19,787 nt of DNA from an uncultured Gammaproteobacteria bacterium (lineage in GTDB: Bacteria > Pseudomonadota > Gammaproteobacteria > SZUA-140): positions 1-19,787 of the forward strand of contig CALZMY010000125.1 in NCBI GenBank assembly GCA_945788675.1. The letters run 5' to 3'. Made by a program: the position numbers and the translations under genes. This document shows, in pieces, positions 7,351 to 14,823 of the stretch; positions within the stretch are counted from its first letter, which is position 1, and each line of letters starts with the position of its first letter. The notes under the pieces are model-generated. The model did no database searches. It was given only the letters and a program-made list of their open reading frames with translations, and was not told the DNA's origin.

Positions 7351-7379
7351 TTTATACACCACGTTTTTTACTTCGGCAA
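7351..7379 (-). promoter_or_regulatory. Sigma-70 promoter of the 129-residue gene
   Basis: On the minus strand TTGCCG (7374-7379) and TATAAA (7351-7356) are separated by exactly 17 bases, close to the sigma-70 consensus. Transcription would begin near 7344, giving a leader of about 75 bases before ATG 7270. This promoter lies beyond the metF terminator, so the gene is probably expressed independently of metF. Confidence 0.65.
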
Positions 7380-7441
7380 GAATTTTTTAGCGTGAAAATT
7401 GTTTCGAATGTAGGGGTATTACAGTGGGTGGGATTAGGGGG

Positions 7442-7469
7442 CATAAAAAAACCACCCGAAGGTGGTTTT
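7442..7469 (-). terminator. Rho-independent terminator after metF
   Basis: Read on the minus strand, a nine-pair stem (AAAACCACC with GGTGGTTTT; 7461-7469 and 7448-7456) closes a TTCG loop with C-G, the very stable C(UUCG)G tetraloop, and runs directly into a tract of seven T. It lies 26 bases past the metF stop codon. Confidence 0.9.
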
Positions 7470-7495
7470 GAATAGTACAACGACTATTTTTATTA

Positions 7496-8335
7496 TTAGC
7501 ATCCGATGCTCAGATTATGCCACAATGTTCGCGTAGGTCCAGTCTGATTCATGGTATAGAAGTGCAGGCCTGGTGCGTCGTTATCCAGCAGTTTGCGGCA
7601 TAGTTCGGTCACCACCTCTTCACCAAAAGCAACGATCGATGCCTTATCATCGCCGTAGCCTATCAATCGTTTTTCAATCCAGCGTGGGATCTCGGCGCCA
7701 CACATATCTGAGAACCGCTTTAGATTGCTGTAATTGGTGATTGGCATAATGCCGGGGATGATCGGGATCTCGACGCCAAGTTTTTCACAGTCATCGATAA
7801 AGCGATAGTACCCATCGGCATTGTAGAAGTACTGTGTGATGGCGGCGTTGGCCCCTGCTTTGGCCTTGCGGACAAAGTTTTCCATGTCCACTTGCGCGCT
7901 GGGCGCCTGTGGGTGGAACTCCGGGTAGGCAGCGACCTCAATATGGAAATGATCACCGGTCTCGCTGCGAATGAACTCGACCAGCTCGTTGGCGTAACGA
8001 AACTCACCGGTCTCGCGCATGCCGGAGGGCATATCACCGCGTAGCGCGACGATACGGTTAACGCCGATATCGATGTAACTCTTCAATAGTGCGCGGATGT
8101 TATCCTCTGTCGAACCTATGCAGGAGAGATGTGGTGCAGCACTGAGTCCTTTTTTCTGAATCTCTTTGACGGTATCAAAGGTCCCTTCCTGCGTGCTGCC
8201 GCCGGCACCAAAGGTAACCGAGAAGTAGGCCGGATTTAACGTGGCCAGCTCCGCTAACGTCGTGCGCAGGTTCTCTGCACCCTTTTCGGTCTTGGGTGGG
8301 AAGAACTCGCAGCTGAAAGATTTTTCATGTTTCAT
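7496..8335 (-). CDS. metF: 5,10-methylenetetrahydrofolate reductase
   Basis: Reduces methylene-THF to methyl-THF, the methyl donor for making methionine from homocysteine; an FAD-dependent TIM-barrel enzyme in the cytoplasm. The protein has 279 residues from ATG 8335 (E. coli 296). Visible signatures are SCEFFPPKT, whose glutamate E10 matches catalytic E28 of E. coli, SVTFGAGGST, APHLSCIG, IVALRGDMP with the FAD-contacting aspartate, AAYPEFHPQAPSA, and ITQYFYN. The frame can be extended to TTG 8359, but that adds only residues encoded by an intergenic repeat, and family members begin close to the ATG. No Shine-Dalgarno lies before the ATG; the upstream stretch is pyrimidine-rich. It follows ahcY by 113 bases and probably shares its transcript and SAH control. 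Confidence 0.95.
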   Translation of the reverse strand: MKHEKSFSCEFFPPKTEKGAENLRTTLAELATLNPAYFSVTFGAGGSTQEGTFDTVKEIQKKGLSAAPHLSCIGSTEDNIRALLKSYIDIGVNRIVALRGDMPSGMRETGEFRYANELVEFIRSETGDHFHIEVAAYPEFHPQAPSAQVDMENFVRKAKAGANAAITQYFYNADGYYRFIDDCEKLGVEIPIIPGIMPITNYSNLKRFSDMCGAEIPRWIEKRLIGYGDDKASIVAFGEEVVTELCRKLLDNDAPGLHFYTMNQTGPTRTLWHNLSIGC

Positions 8336-8341
8336 ATTGAA

Positions 8342-8444
8342 ATCAGGGTAAAGGGACAAGGGGAAAGATACAAGGCGATGTGCAGGGCGCGCATCGCACG
8401 CCCTGCATCAACCTTTTTTCCCTTTGCGCTTTTCCCTTTCCTCT
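8342..8444 (-). repeat. Nested inverted-repeat element between ahcY and metF
   Basis: On the minus strand a purine-rich arm directly after the ahcY stop (about 8412-8444, AGGAAAGGGAAAA-type) is followed by a G+C-rich hairpin with a nine-pair perfect stem, TGCAGGGCG/CGCCCTGCA (8381-8389 and 8399-8407), and then a pyrimidine-rich arm (about 8342-8374) that is partly complementary to the first. The same layout and similar arms occur between gap and pgk at 15826-15918, in the same sense relative to transcription. It could modulate readthrough or mRNA decay, or be a small non-autonomous mobile element. Confidence 0.6.
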
Positions 8445-8448
8445 GCGG

Positions 8449-9855
8449 TTAGTAGCGGTAGTGGTCAGGCTTGTAAGGGCCTTCGACTGGAACGCCAATG
8501 TAGTCTGCCTGCTCTTTGCTCAAGGTGGTCAGATTGACGCCGATCTTTTCCAGGTGCAGACGGGCAACCTCTTCATCCAGATGTTTCGGCAGGATGTGAA
8601 CGTCGATCTCGTACTGCTCACGTCTGACGTAGAACTCGATCTGTGCCAGCACCTGATTGGTGAAGGAGTTAGACATGACGAAGCTTGGATGGCCGGTACC
8701 ACAACCGAGGTTCACCAGGCGCCCTTCGGCCAGCATGATGATGCGATTGCCGCTAGGCAGCTTGATGTGGTCAACCTGTGGCTTGATGTTTTCCCACTCG
8801 TATTTACGCATGCCGTTGATGTCGATCTCATTATCGAAATGGCCGATGTTGCAGACGATTGCCTGATCTTTCATCTGCACCATATGGTCATGGGTGATGA
8901 TGTCTTTGTTACCAGTGGTGGTAACAAAAATGTCACCGATTGAGGCGGCTTCTTCCATCGTGATAACGCGGAAGCCTTCCATTGCTGCCTGTAACGCGCA
9001 GATGGGGTCGATTTCGGTGATCATTACGGTTGCGCCCAGGCCTTTCAGTGACTGTGCAGAACCTTTGCCCACATCACCGTAGCCAGCAACGATGGCGATT
9101 TTACCGGCGACCATGACATCAGTCGCACGCTTGATGCCATCTACCAGCGATTCACGACAGCCGTAGAGGTTATCGAATTTTGATTTGGTGACAGAGTCGT
9201 TGACGTTCATCGCCGGGAACAGCAGTTCACCGCTTTCAACCATTTCGTAGAGGCGGTGAACACCGGTGGTGGTCTCTTCGGTGACACCCTGGATGTTGGC
9301 CGCCTGTTTGGTCCAGAACTGGCCATCTTCTTCCATGACGCGTGCCAGTACGCCGAGGACGCATTTCATCTCTTCGTTGTCGGTGGTCTCTGGGCCGGGG
9401 ACGACGCCACTCTTTTCGTATTCAACACCTTTATGAACCAACAGAGTGGCATCGCCACCGTCGTCGAGGATCATGTTGGCGGTTTCACCATTGGGCCATT
9501 TGAAGGCCTGCTCGGTACACCACCAGTACTCTTCCAGGGTCTCGCCCTTCCACGCGAAGACGGGGATGCCGGTGGCAGCGATCGCAGCCGCGGCGTGATC
9601 CTGAGTGGAGAAGATGTTGCATGATACCCAGCGCACTTCGGCCCCCAGTGCTGTGAGGGTTTCGATCAGTACCGCGGTCTGGATGGTCATGTGCAGGCTG
9701 CCCATGATGCGCGCGCCCTTGAGTGGTTTTTCGGTGCCGTATTTCTCACGCAGAGACATCAGACCTGGCATTTCGGTCTCGGCGATGTTCATTTCCTTGC
9801 GGCCCCAGTCGGCCAGTGAGATATCGGCTATTTTATAATCGGTAAATTGAGACAT
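8449..9855 (-). CDS. ahcY: S-adenosylhomocysteine hydrolase
   Basis: Splits SAH reversibly into adenosine and homocysteine, removing the product inhibitor of SAM-dependent methyltransferases; NAD-containing, normally a homotetramer. The protein has 468 residues. The substrate domain shows HMTIQTAVLIETL and NIFSTQDHAAAAI; catalytic residues lie in NDSVTKSKFDNLYG (K224, D229); the NAD-binding loop is GYGDVGKG at 258-265; and the C-terminus PDHYRY is typical. It carries the insertion of about 40 residues (roughly 143-185) found in many bacterial forms. GGAGGA (9862-9867) sits 6 bases before ATG 9855, and an SAH riboswitch ends a few bases before it. It lies between metK and metF in one orientation, a methyl-cycle cluster. 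Confidence 0.98.
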   Translation of the reverse strand: MSQFTDYKIADISLADWGRKEMNIAETEMPGLMSLREKYGTEKPLKGARIMGSLHMTIQTAVLIETLTALGAEVRWVSCNIFSTQDHAAAAIAATGIPVFAWKGETLEEYWWCTEQAFKWPNGETANMILDDGGDATLLVHKGVEYEKSGVVPGPETTDNEEMKCVLGVLARVMEEDGQFWTKQAANIQGVTEETTTGVHRLYEMVESGELLFPAMNVNDSVTKSKFDNLYGCRESLVDGIKRATDVMVAGKIAIVAGYGDVGKGSAQSLKGLGATVMITEIDPICALQAAMEGFRVITMEEAASIGDIFVTTTGNKDIITHDHMVQMKDQAIVCNIGHFDNEIDINGMRKYEWENIKPQVDHIKLPSGNRIIMLAEGRLVNLGCGTGHPSFVMSNSFTNQVLAQIEFYVRREQYEIDVHILPKHLDEEVARLHLEKIGVNLTTLSKEQADYIGVPVEGPYKPDHYRY

Positions 9856-9875
9856 TCGTTGTCCTCCAAATTTAA

Positions 9876-9961
9876 CCGAGCGCCGTTGTTGCTGAAACCT
9901 CGCTCCGAGCCTGGCAGGTGCTTCCAGTATAGATCAGGGCACCTGTCGCAGCGCTCCTCGG
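9876..9961 (-). promoter_or_regulatory. SAH riboswitch controlling ahcY
   Basis: The minus strand shows the conserved core of the SAH riboswitch: CCGAGGAGCGCTGC at the 5' end, a P2 hairpin with arms CAGGTGC and GCACCTG, then CCAGGCTCGGAGCG, and a 3' segment ending CAACGGCGCTCGG that closes P1 with the 5' end. Members of this class bind SAH and raise expression of ahcY. The aptamer ends 8 bases before the GGAGGA ribosome site, a distance that allows control of translation. A possible -10 box, GATACT (9970-9975), would place transcription start almost exactly at the riboswitch 5' end, though no good -35 is seen. It lies between metK and ahcY, so it should act on ahcY and downstream metF, not on metK. 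Confidence 0.95.
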
Positions 9962-10014
9962 AATGAGGGAGTATCAAATAAGTTGGTTGAATTCGTTCTG
10001 TCGGTAATTCAGGG

Positions 10015-10070
10015 GCTGAAGTTTAATGCAGGTTGGGGTTCGAATAAACCCCAACCTGTATCGCTTCAGC
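10015..10070 (-). other. Long hairpin between metK and ahcY
   Basis: A perfect 12-pair stem, CAGGTTGGGGTT with AACCCCAACCTG (10029-10040 and 10047-10058) and a six-base loop, is extended by an outer GCTGAAG/CTTCAGC pairing across small internal loops. It follows the metK stop by 27 bases. There is no T-run on the minus-strand exit side, so it is not a standard intrinsic terminator. It may protect the metK mRNA 3' end or mark a processing site before the riboswitch. Confidence 0.55.
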
Positions 10071-10096
10071 AGCTCAGCAGAGATCTGTGGTAGTGA

Positions 10097-11257
10097 TTAG
10101 ATCCCGGCGGCGGCGCGTAGTGCGTCGGCCTTGTCGGTGCGCTCCCAGGTGAAGTTGGGCTCTTCACGGCCAAAGTGACCGTAGGCCGCGGTGGGGCCGT
10201 AGATTGGACGCAGCAGGTCGAGCATGGCTATTAGCCCTTTGGGACGCAGGTCGAAGTGTTCACGTACCAGTGCGACAATCCTGTCATCCGAAATCTTGCC
10301 GGTGCCGAAGGTAACGACCGAGATCGAAGTGGGCTCGGCGACGCCGATAGCGTACGAGACCTGGATCTCGCAGCGATCTGCCAGCCCTGCGGCAACGATA
10401 TTCTTCGCCACATAACGGCCTGCATACGCAGCAGAGCGATCGACCTTTGAGGGGTCTTTGCCGGAGAATGCGCCGCCGCCGTGACGCGCCATGCCACCGT
10501 AGGTGTCGACGATGATCTTGCGTCCTGTGAGGCCGCAGTCACCCACCGGACCACCAACAACAAAGCGGCCGGTGGGGTTGATGTGGTACTGGGTCTCTTT
10601 GTTGAGCCACTCGGCAGGCAGGATGGGTTTGATGATCTCGTCCATCACCGCCTCTCGCAGCGCATCGGTAGTGATGTCCGGGTTGTGCTGGGTCGAGAGG
10701 ACCACCGCCTCGATGCCGACCGGCTTATGATCTTCATAGCGGAAGGTGACCTGGCTCTTGGCGTCTGGACGCAGCCACGGCAGTGTGCCGTTTTTACGCA
10801 CCTCTGCCTGGCGTTTTACCAGCTTGTGAGCGTAGTGGACCGGCGCAGGCATCAATACGTCGGTCTCGTTGCTGGCGTAGCCAAACATCAGCCCTTGATC
10901 GCCAGCGCCCTGCTCGTGGTTGTCAAATTCATCGACGCCCTGCGCGATGTCCGGGGACTGTTTGTCGATTGAGGTGATAACAGCGCAGGACTCCCAGTCG
11001 AATCCCATCTCTGAGCTGTTGTAGCCGATCTCTTTGACGGTCTTACGCACAACATCCTGCATATCGACCCAGGCTGAGGTGGTGATTTCGCCGGAGAGGA
11101 TCACCATACCGGTATTGACCATCGTCTCGCAGGCGACGCGTGCGGTTGGATCCTGCTCAAAAATGGCGTCAAGCACTGCGTCGGAGATTTGATCAGCAAC
11201 CTTATCGGGGTGGCCTTCAGAAACAGATTCGGAAGTGAAGAGATGTGATGTTGTCAT
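10097..11257 (-). CDS. metK: S-adenosylmethionine synthase
   Basis: Makes SAM from methionine and ATP with release of phosphate and pyrophosphate; a cytoplasmic homotetramer needing Mg and K. The protein has 386 residues (E. coli 384) from ATG 11257, chosen because GAGGA precedes it closely and the product begins MTTSHLFTSESVSEGHPDK like the family; an upstream in-frame extension adds 22 unmatched residues. Motifs: GHPDK at 15-19 with the catalytic histidine H16, GAGDQGLMFGYA (adenine and methionine loop), and GGGAFSGKDPSKVDRSAAYAGRY (triphosphate binding). First of the metK-ahcY-metF series, with its own promoter, and divergent from a thioredoxin-fold gene. No SAM riboswitch or convincing MetJ box was found in its leader. 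Confidence 0.98.
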   Translation of the reverse strand: MTTSHLFTSESVSEGHPDKVADQISDAVLDAIFEQDPTARVACETMVNTGMVILSGEITTSAWVDMQDVVRKTVKEIGYNSSEMGFDWESCAVITSIDKQSPDIAQGVDEFDNHEQGAGDQGLMFGYASNETDVLMPAPVHYAHKLVKRQAEVRKNGTLPWLRPDAKSQVTFRYEDHKPVGIEAVVLSTQHNPDITTDALREAVMDEIIKPILPAEWLNKETQYHINPTGRFVVGGPVGDCGLTGRKIIVDTYGGMARHGGGAFSGKDPSKVDRSAAYAGRYVAKNIVAAGLADRCEIQVSYAIGVAEPTSISVVTFGTGKISDDRIVALVREHFDLRPKGLIAMLDLLRPIYGPTAAYGHFGREEPNFTWERTDKADALRAAAGI

Positions 11258-11355
11258 GCCGTCCTCTAACTTAGGGAAATGTTGTGCAGCTTGCGTCTGC
11301 TCGTGAGCGTTGTCAGTCCGCAAAAATTATCGTTTGAATTAATTAAAGCCACGCG

Positions 11356-11384
11356 ATTGTAGCGACTTGCTGGCGATATGTCAT
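11356..11384 (-). promoter_or_regulatory. Sigma-70 promoter of metK
   Basis: On the minus strand ATGACA (11379-11384) and TACAAT (11356-11361), each one base from consensus, are spaced 17 bases apart. Transcription would start near 11349, leaving a leader of about 90 bases before the metK ATG. The leader contains a TTGCG/CGCAA pairing of uncertain meaning. Confidence 0.7.
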
Positions 11385-11441
11385 TAGCCGGGGACCACAT
11401 TTACTTTTGATGGGAGGGTGTTTGGTTGGTGGTGAGCAACG

Positions 11442-11447
11442 TATAAT
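11442..11447 (+). promoter_or_regulatory. Perfect -10 box before the thioredoxin-fold gene
   Basis: TATAAT stands 54 bases upstream of the ATG of the plus-strand gene, pointing away from metK. The -35 region is G/T-rich (TTTGGT, 11421-11426, at 15 bases) and not a clear match, so promoter strength is uncertain. Confidence 0.45.
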
Positions 11448-11500
11448 GGTATTTTTATTGCGTTGAAATGTCCGATATATGGTGAAGGAGAGGATTTATT

Positions 11501-12061
11501 ATGGTCAGTCTTGAGACGCCGTTGTGTGATTTTGGTAAGCCTGCGATCGATTTTGAGCTGCCGGGAGTTGATGGTAAGCGCTGGACGCTGGCCGATTGCA
11601 AGGGGGAAAATGGTCTGCTGGTGATGTTTATCTGCAATCACTGCCCCTATGTGAAGGCGATCCGCGAGCGGATTGTGCGTGATGCACGTGAATTGCAGAA
11701 CGTCGGTGTGAATTTTGTGGCGATTATGTCCAATGATCCATCTGACTATCCTGAGGACTCCTTTGAAAATATGCAAAAGGTGGCCGCAGAGTTTGATTTT
11801 CCTTTTCCTTATCTGCTGGATGAGACTCAGGCGGTGGCAAAGGCCTATGGGGCGATCTGCACGCCGGACTTTTTTGGTTACAACGGTGCGTTGAAGCTGC
11901 AATATCGGGGACGACTCGATGCCAGTCGTAAGGAGGCGGCGCCGCAGGATGCTCGGCGTGAACTGTTTGAGGCGATGACGCAGGTGGCGGAGAGCGGTGA
12001 AGGGCCGCGTGAGCAGATTCCGAGCATTGGGTGTTCTATAAAGTGGATTTCCTCGGAATAA
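11501..12061 (+). CDS. Thioredoxin-fold (redoxin/peroxiredoxin-like) protein
   Basis: A 186-residue protein of the AhpC/TSA-redoxin superfamily. The active-site segment FICNHCPYVKA contains a CxxC pair, C45-N-H-C48, followed by a proline. Downstream NFVAIMSNDPSDYPEDSFENM, FPFPYLLDETQAVAKAYGAICTPDFFGY and the C-terminal PSIGCSIKW are typical of the widespread thioredoxin-family proteins of about 185 residues. The cis-proline region is CTPDFF. There is no signal peptide, so it is cytoplasmic. It probably reduces a thiol or peroxide substrate; the partner is unknown. GGAG followed by AGG lies about 8 bases before the ATG, and a TATAAT box is 54 bases upstream. Single-gene unit, ending 9 bases before a strong hairpin. 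Confidence 0.92.
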   Translation: MVSLETPLCDFGKPAIDFELPGVDGKRWTLADCKGENGLLVMFICNHCPYVKAIRERIVRDARELQNVGVNFVAIMSNDPSDYPEDSFENMQKVAAEFDFPFPYLLDETQAVAKAYGAICTPDFFGYNGALKLQYRGRLDASRKEAAPQDARRELFEAMTQVAESGEGPREQIPSIGCSIKWISSE

Positions 12062-12069
12062 ATATGGCT

Positions 12070-12113
12070 TTTTGATCATTATTTCTCTCTGTAGCGTGAG
12101 ATAATGATCAAAA
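12070..12113 (+). terminator. Perfect 13-pair hairpin after the thioredoxin-fold gene
   Basis: TTTTGATCATTAT (12070-12082) pairs without mismatch with ATAATGATCAAAA (12101-12113) around an 18-base loop that can itself form CTC/GAG. It begins 9 bases after the stop codon. There is no T-run beyond the stem on the plus strand, so it may act by protecting the mRNA end or with Rho instead of as a classical terminator. Confidence 0.5.
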
Positions 12114-12756
12114 GCAGGCGAGGCAGCGCTTTGTCTGATGTGGTATCTCTTTGTTATTACATTGTTTTTTATTTCCTCGTTGATTGGCTATTGCCGAACA
12201 GGCGCTGGTAAGCGAAAATAGCCGGTTCTTGTCGATGGTAGTATGCGGCGAAACTAAGTGATTGTGTCGGTTGATATTTGACTTTGCTTATCTCGGGGAG
12301 AGTCGTTCTCTGTTTTATACGGGGCGGTCCGCAGAGGGCTAAGAAACCAGGATCGAAATAAGGGCTGAGCTGCATATCCTTACGGTCGTGTTAGGTAATG
12401 GGCTGATATGGAATGGAGCGTTGAGTGTTGCCAGGGTATGCGGATGAGGCAAAAGATGTGGTGCCGACCTTTCCCTGACATTGTCTCGCCTTGATTTTCA
12501 CTAACCGACTGAAATCGATGGTTATTTTAGATGTAATTACAAGCCGAAGTGCCTGTTGAATAGCGGCGCTATCATTTATATTGCGGAGTGAAGTGTGCTG
12601 GATAGTGTTCTGCACCACACGTGCTGACCCAGTTACTGGTCGCACTGTACCTGTTGAAGGACGCAAAGGACTTAAGAATTTTACTGGGCATTGATGGTTG
12701 AAAACGGTCATCGGTACTGTAACAGATTTTATTTTTGATATAGATAGGAGAAAGCA
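12114..12756. other. Long intergenic region before tkt with no supported gene
   Basis: About 640 bases. Open frames on either strand here are short, lack good ribosome sites and give products of random appearance. No tRNA, rRNA, known riboswitch or REP was recognised. AGGAG at 12746-12750 is the tkt ribosome site. I see no convincing sigma-70 promoter for the tkt run, which must nevertheless start here if it is not read through. The region could hold a regulator-dependent promoter, a long leader or gene remains. Confidence 0.6.
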
Positions 12757-14730
12757 ATGCCATCTCGTAGAGATTTAGCAAATGCCATTCGTGCGTTGAG
12801 CATGGATGCAGTACAAAAAGCCAATTCTGGTCATCCAGGGGCGCCGATGGGGATGGCGGACATCGCTGAGGTGCTGTGGAACGACAACCTGAACCACAAC
12901 CCGGCCAACCCTGACTGGAGCAACCGTGACCGCTTTGTTTTGTCGAATGGTCACGGCTCGATGTTGATCTATTCTCTGCTGCACCTGACGGGCTACGATC
13001 TTGCCATTGATGATCTGAAACAGTTTCGTCAGCTTCATTCCAGGACCCCAGGCCACCCTGAGTATGGCTACGCGCCAGGTGTTGAGACCACCACCGGCCC
13101 GCTGGGGCAGGGGATCACCAATGGTGTTGGGATGGCGATTGCCGAAAAGGCACTGGCCGCACAGTTCAATCAGAAAGGTCACACCATCGTTGATCACCAC
13201 ACCTATGTATTCCTCGGCGACGGCTGTCTGATGGAAGGTATCTCTCATGAGGCGTGTTCACTGGCCGGCACGCTGGGGCTGGGCAAACTGATCGCATTCT
13301 GGGATGACAACGGCATCTCTATCGATGGGCACGTAGAAGGATGGTTCCTGGACGATACACCAAAACGTTTCGAGTCTTACGGCTGGCATGTGATTGCTGA
13401 TGTCGATGGGCACGATCATGAAGCACTGACAAAAGCGATCGATACCGCGAAGGCAATGACCGATAAGCCAACCATGATCTGTTGTAAAACAACGATCGGC
13501 TTTGGTTCGCCCAATAAGGCGGGTAGCCACGCCTGTCACGGTGCAGCATTAGGTCAGGACGAAATTAATCTGACTAAAGCAGCATTGGGTTGGGATCATG
13601 GTGCGTTTGAAGTGCCTGCTGATGTCTATGCCGGTTGGGATGCAAAAGAGAAAGGTGCTGCAGCAGAAGCCGCGTGGAACGATAAGTTCGCTGCGTACAA
13701 AACTGAATATCCAGCACTGGCGGCCGAATACGAGCGTCGTGTGGCGGGTGATCTGCCGGCTGACTGGGCAGCTAAATCTGCCGAATATATCGCCAGCGTT
13801 AATGCTGCTGCGGCAAGCCCTGCAACCCGTAAAGCGTCTCTGGATTCGATCGAAGCCTACTCGCTCATGTTGCCTGAGCTGTTTGGTGGTTCCGCTGATC
13901 TGGGTTGTTCAAACCTGACGGAATGGTCTGGTTACAAGCCGATGGATAACAACGAAGTGCCTAACTATGTTCGCTACGGTGTGCGTGAGTTCGGTATGTC
14001 TGCGATCATGAACGGTATTGCGTTGCACGGTGGCCTGATCCCATTCGGTGCAACCTTCCTGATGTTTTCTGAATACGCGCGTAATGCACTGCGCATGGCG
14101 GCTTTGATGAAGATCCGCAGCATCTTTGTGTTTACTCACGATTCGATTGGCCTGGGTGAAGATGGTCCGACTCATCAGCCTGTCGAACAGATTCCTACCT
14201 TGCGTATGATTCCAAACATGGCCGTATGGCGTCCCTGTGATGCGGTGGAGGCATCCGTTTCATGGGCGCAGGCAGTTGAGCGTAAAGAAGGGCCTTCTAC
14301 CTTGATATTTTCTCGTCAGGGTCTGGACCACCAGACACGCAGTGATGCGCAAATTGCTGATATCACTAAGGGTGGTTACATCCTGAAGGATTGTGACGGT
14401 AAGCCTGATGCGGTCATTATCGCGACCGGTTCTGAAGTAGCCCTGGCAATGGGTGCCGCAGAGGCGATGTCCGGTAAGAAAATCCGCGTCGTTTCGATGC
14501 CTTCAACCACTGTGTTTGATGCACAGGATGAGGCATATCGTTCATCAGTGCTGAGCAAAGGCACACCTACGGTTGCGGTTGAAGCAGCGGTGACTGGTGG
14601 CTGGTACAAGTACGCGGATGCTGTTGTCGGTATCGATCACTTCGGTGAGTCTGCGCCTGCTCCCGAGCTGTTCAAAGAATTCGGCTTTACTGTAGAGAAT
14701 GTTGTCGCAGCCGTTGAAGGCGTTCTCTAA
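12757..14730 (+). CDS. tkt: Transketolase
   Basis: Thiamine-diphosphate enzyme that moves two-carbon units between sugar phosphates in the pentose phosphate and Calvin cycles. The 657 residues (E. coli TktA 663) include H26 in NSGHPGAPMG, the cofactor loop starting GDG at 154-156 in FLGDGCLMEGISHEACSLAG, WDDNGISIDGHVEGW, the catalytic-glutamate segment VREFGMSAIMNGIALHGG, and THDSIGLGEDGPTHQPVEQ. AGGAG with a six-base gap precedes ATG 12757. First gene of the tkt-gap-pgk-pyk-fba run; a hairpin separates it from gap. The family identity is certain. Whether it mainly serves carbon fixation or pentose metabolism cannot be told from this gene. Confidence 0.98.
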   Translation: MPSRRDLANAIRALSMDAVQKANSGHPGAPMGMADIAEVLWNDNLNHNPANPDWSNRDRFVLSNGHGSMLIYSLLHLTGYDLAIDDLKQFRQLHSRTPGHPEYGYAPGVETTTGPLGQGITNGVGMAIAEKALAAQFNQKGHTIVDHHTYVFLGDGCLMEGISHEACSLAGTLGLGKLIAFWDDNGISIDGHVEGWFLDDTPKRFESYGWHVIADVDGHDHEALTKAIDTAKAMTDKPTMICCKTTIGFGSPNKAGSHACHGAALGQDEINLTKAALGWDHGAFEVPADVYAGWDAKEKGAAAEAAWNDKFAAYKTEYPALAAEYERRVAGDLPADWAAKSAEYIASVNAAAASPATRKASLDSIEAYSLMLPELFGGSADLGCSNLTEWSGYKPMDNNEVPNYVRYGVREFGMSAIMNGIALHGGLIPFGATFLMFSEYARNALRMAALMKIRSIFVFTHDSIGLGEDGPTHQPVEQIPTLRMIPNMAVWRPCDAVEASVSWAQAVERKEGPSTLIFSRQGLDHQTRSDAQIADITKGGYILKDCDGKPDAVIIATGSEVALAMGAAEAMSGKKIRVVSMPSTTVFDAQDEAYRSSVLSKGTPTVAVEAAVTGGWYKYADAVVGIDHFGESAPAPELFKEFGFTVENVVAAVEGVL

Positions 14731-14748
14731 CTAACAATAATTAATTGT

Positions 14749-14786
14749 CCGCCTGTGCCCATTTTATTTTTATGAGGCATAGGCGG
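14749..14786 (+). other. Hairpin between tkt and gap
   Basis: CCGCCTGTGCC (14749-14759) pairs with GGCATAGGCGG (14776-14786) in an 11-pair stem around a 16-base A/T-rich loop. The single imperfect position is a G-U wobble in plus-strand RNA but would be a C-A mismatch on the other strand, pointing to a function in the tkt-gap transcript. No T-run follows, so processing or mRNA protection is likelier than termination. Confidence 0.6.
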
Positions 14787-14823
14787 TGAAAGACTTTTAT
14801 TTACCTTTAGGAGTAAAACTATA

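Noticed and set aside
11258..11348. Possible SAM-sensing leader or MetJ box before metK
   Set aside because: Only one partial AGACG and a short TTGCG/CGCAA pairing; no known SAM riboswitch core or tandem met boxes.
11384..12079. Open frame of 231 codons on the minus strand opposite the thioredoxin-fold gene
   Set aside because: The plus-strand product has CNHC, GCSIKW and a ribosome site; the minus-strand product is basic and featureless.
12169..12375. Open frame of 68 codons on the minus strand after the thioredoxin-fold gene
   Set aside because: Short, no ribosome site, and no motif or neighbour to support it.
12626..12694. Plus-strand stretch reading DPVTGRTVPVEGRKGLKNF, faintly like the end of a histone-like HU/IHF protein
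   Set aside because: Only about 20 residues, the upstream frame gives nothing HU-like, and the match is from memory; not enough to call a pseudogene.
12391..12711. Open frame of 106 codons on the minus strand in the region before tkt
   Set aside because: No ribosome site, no family resemblance, low-complexity polar composition; it reads opposite to the tkt leader and looks like chance.
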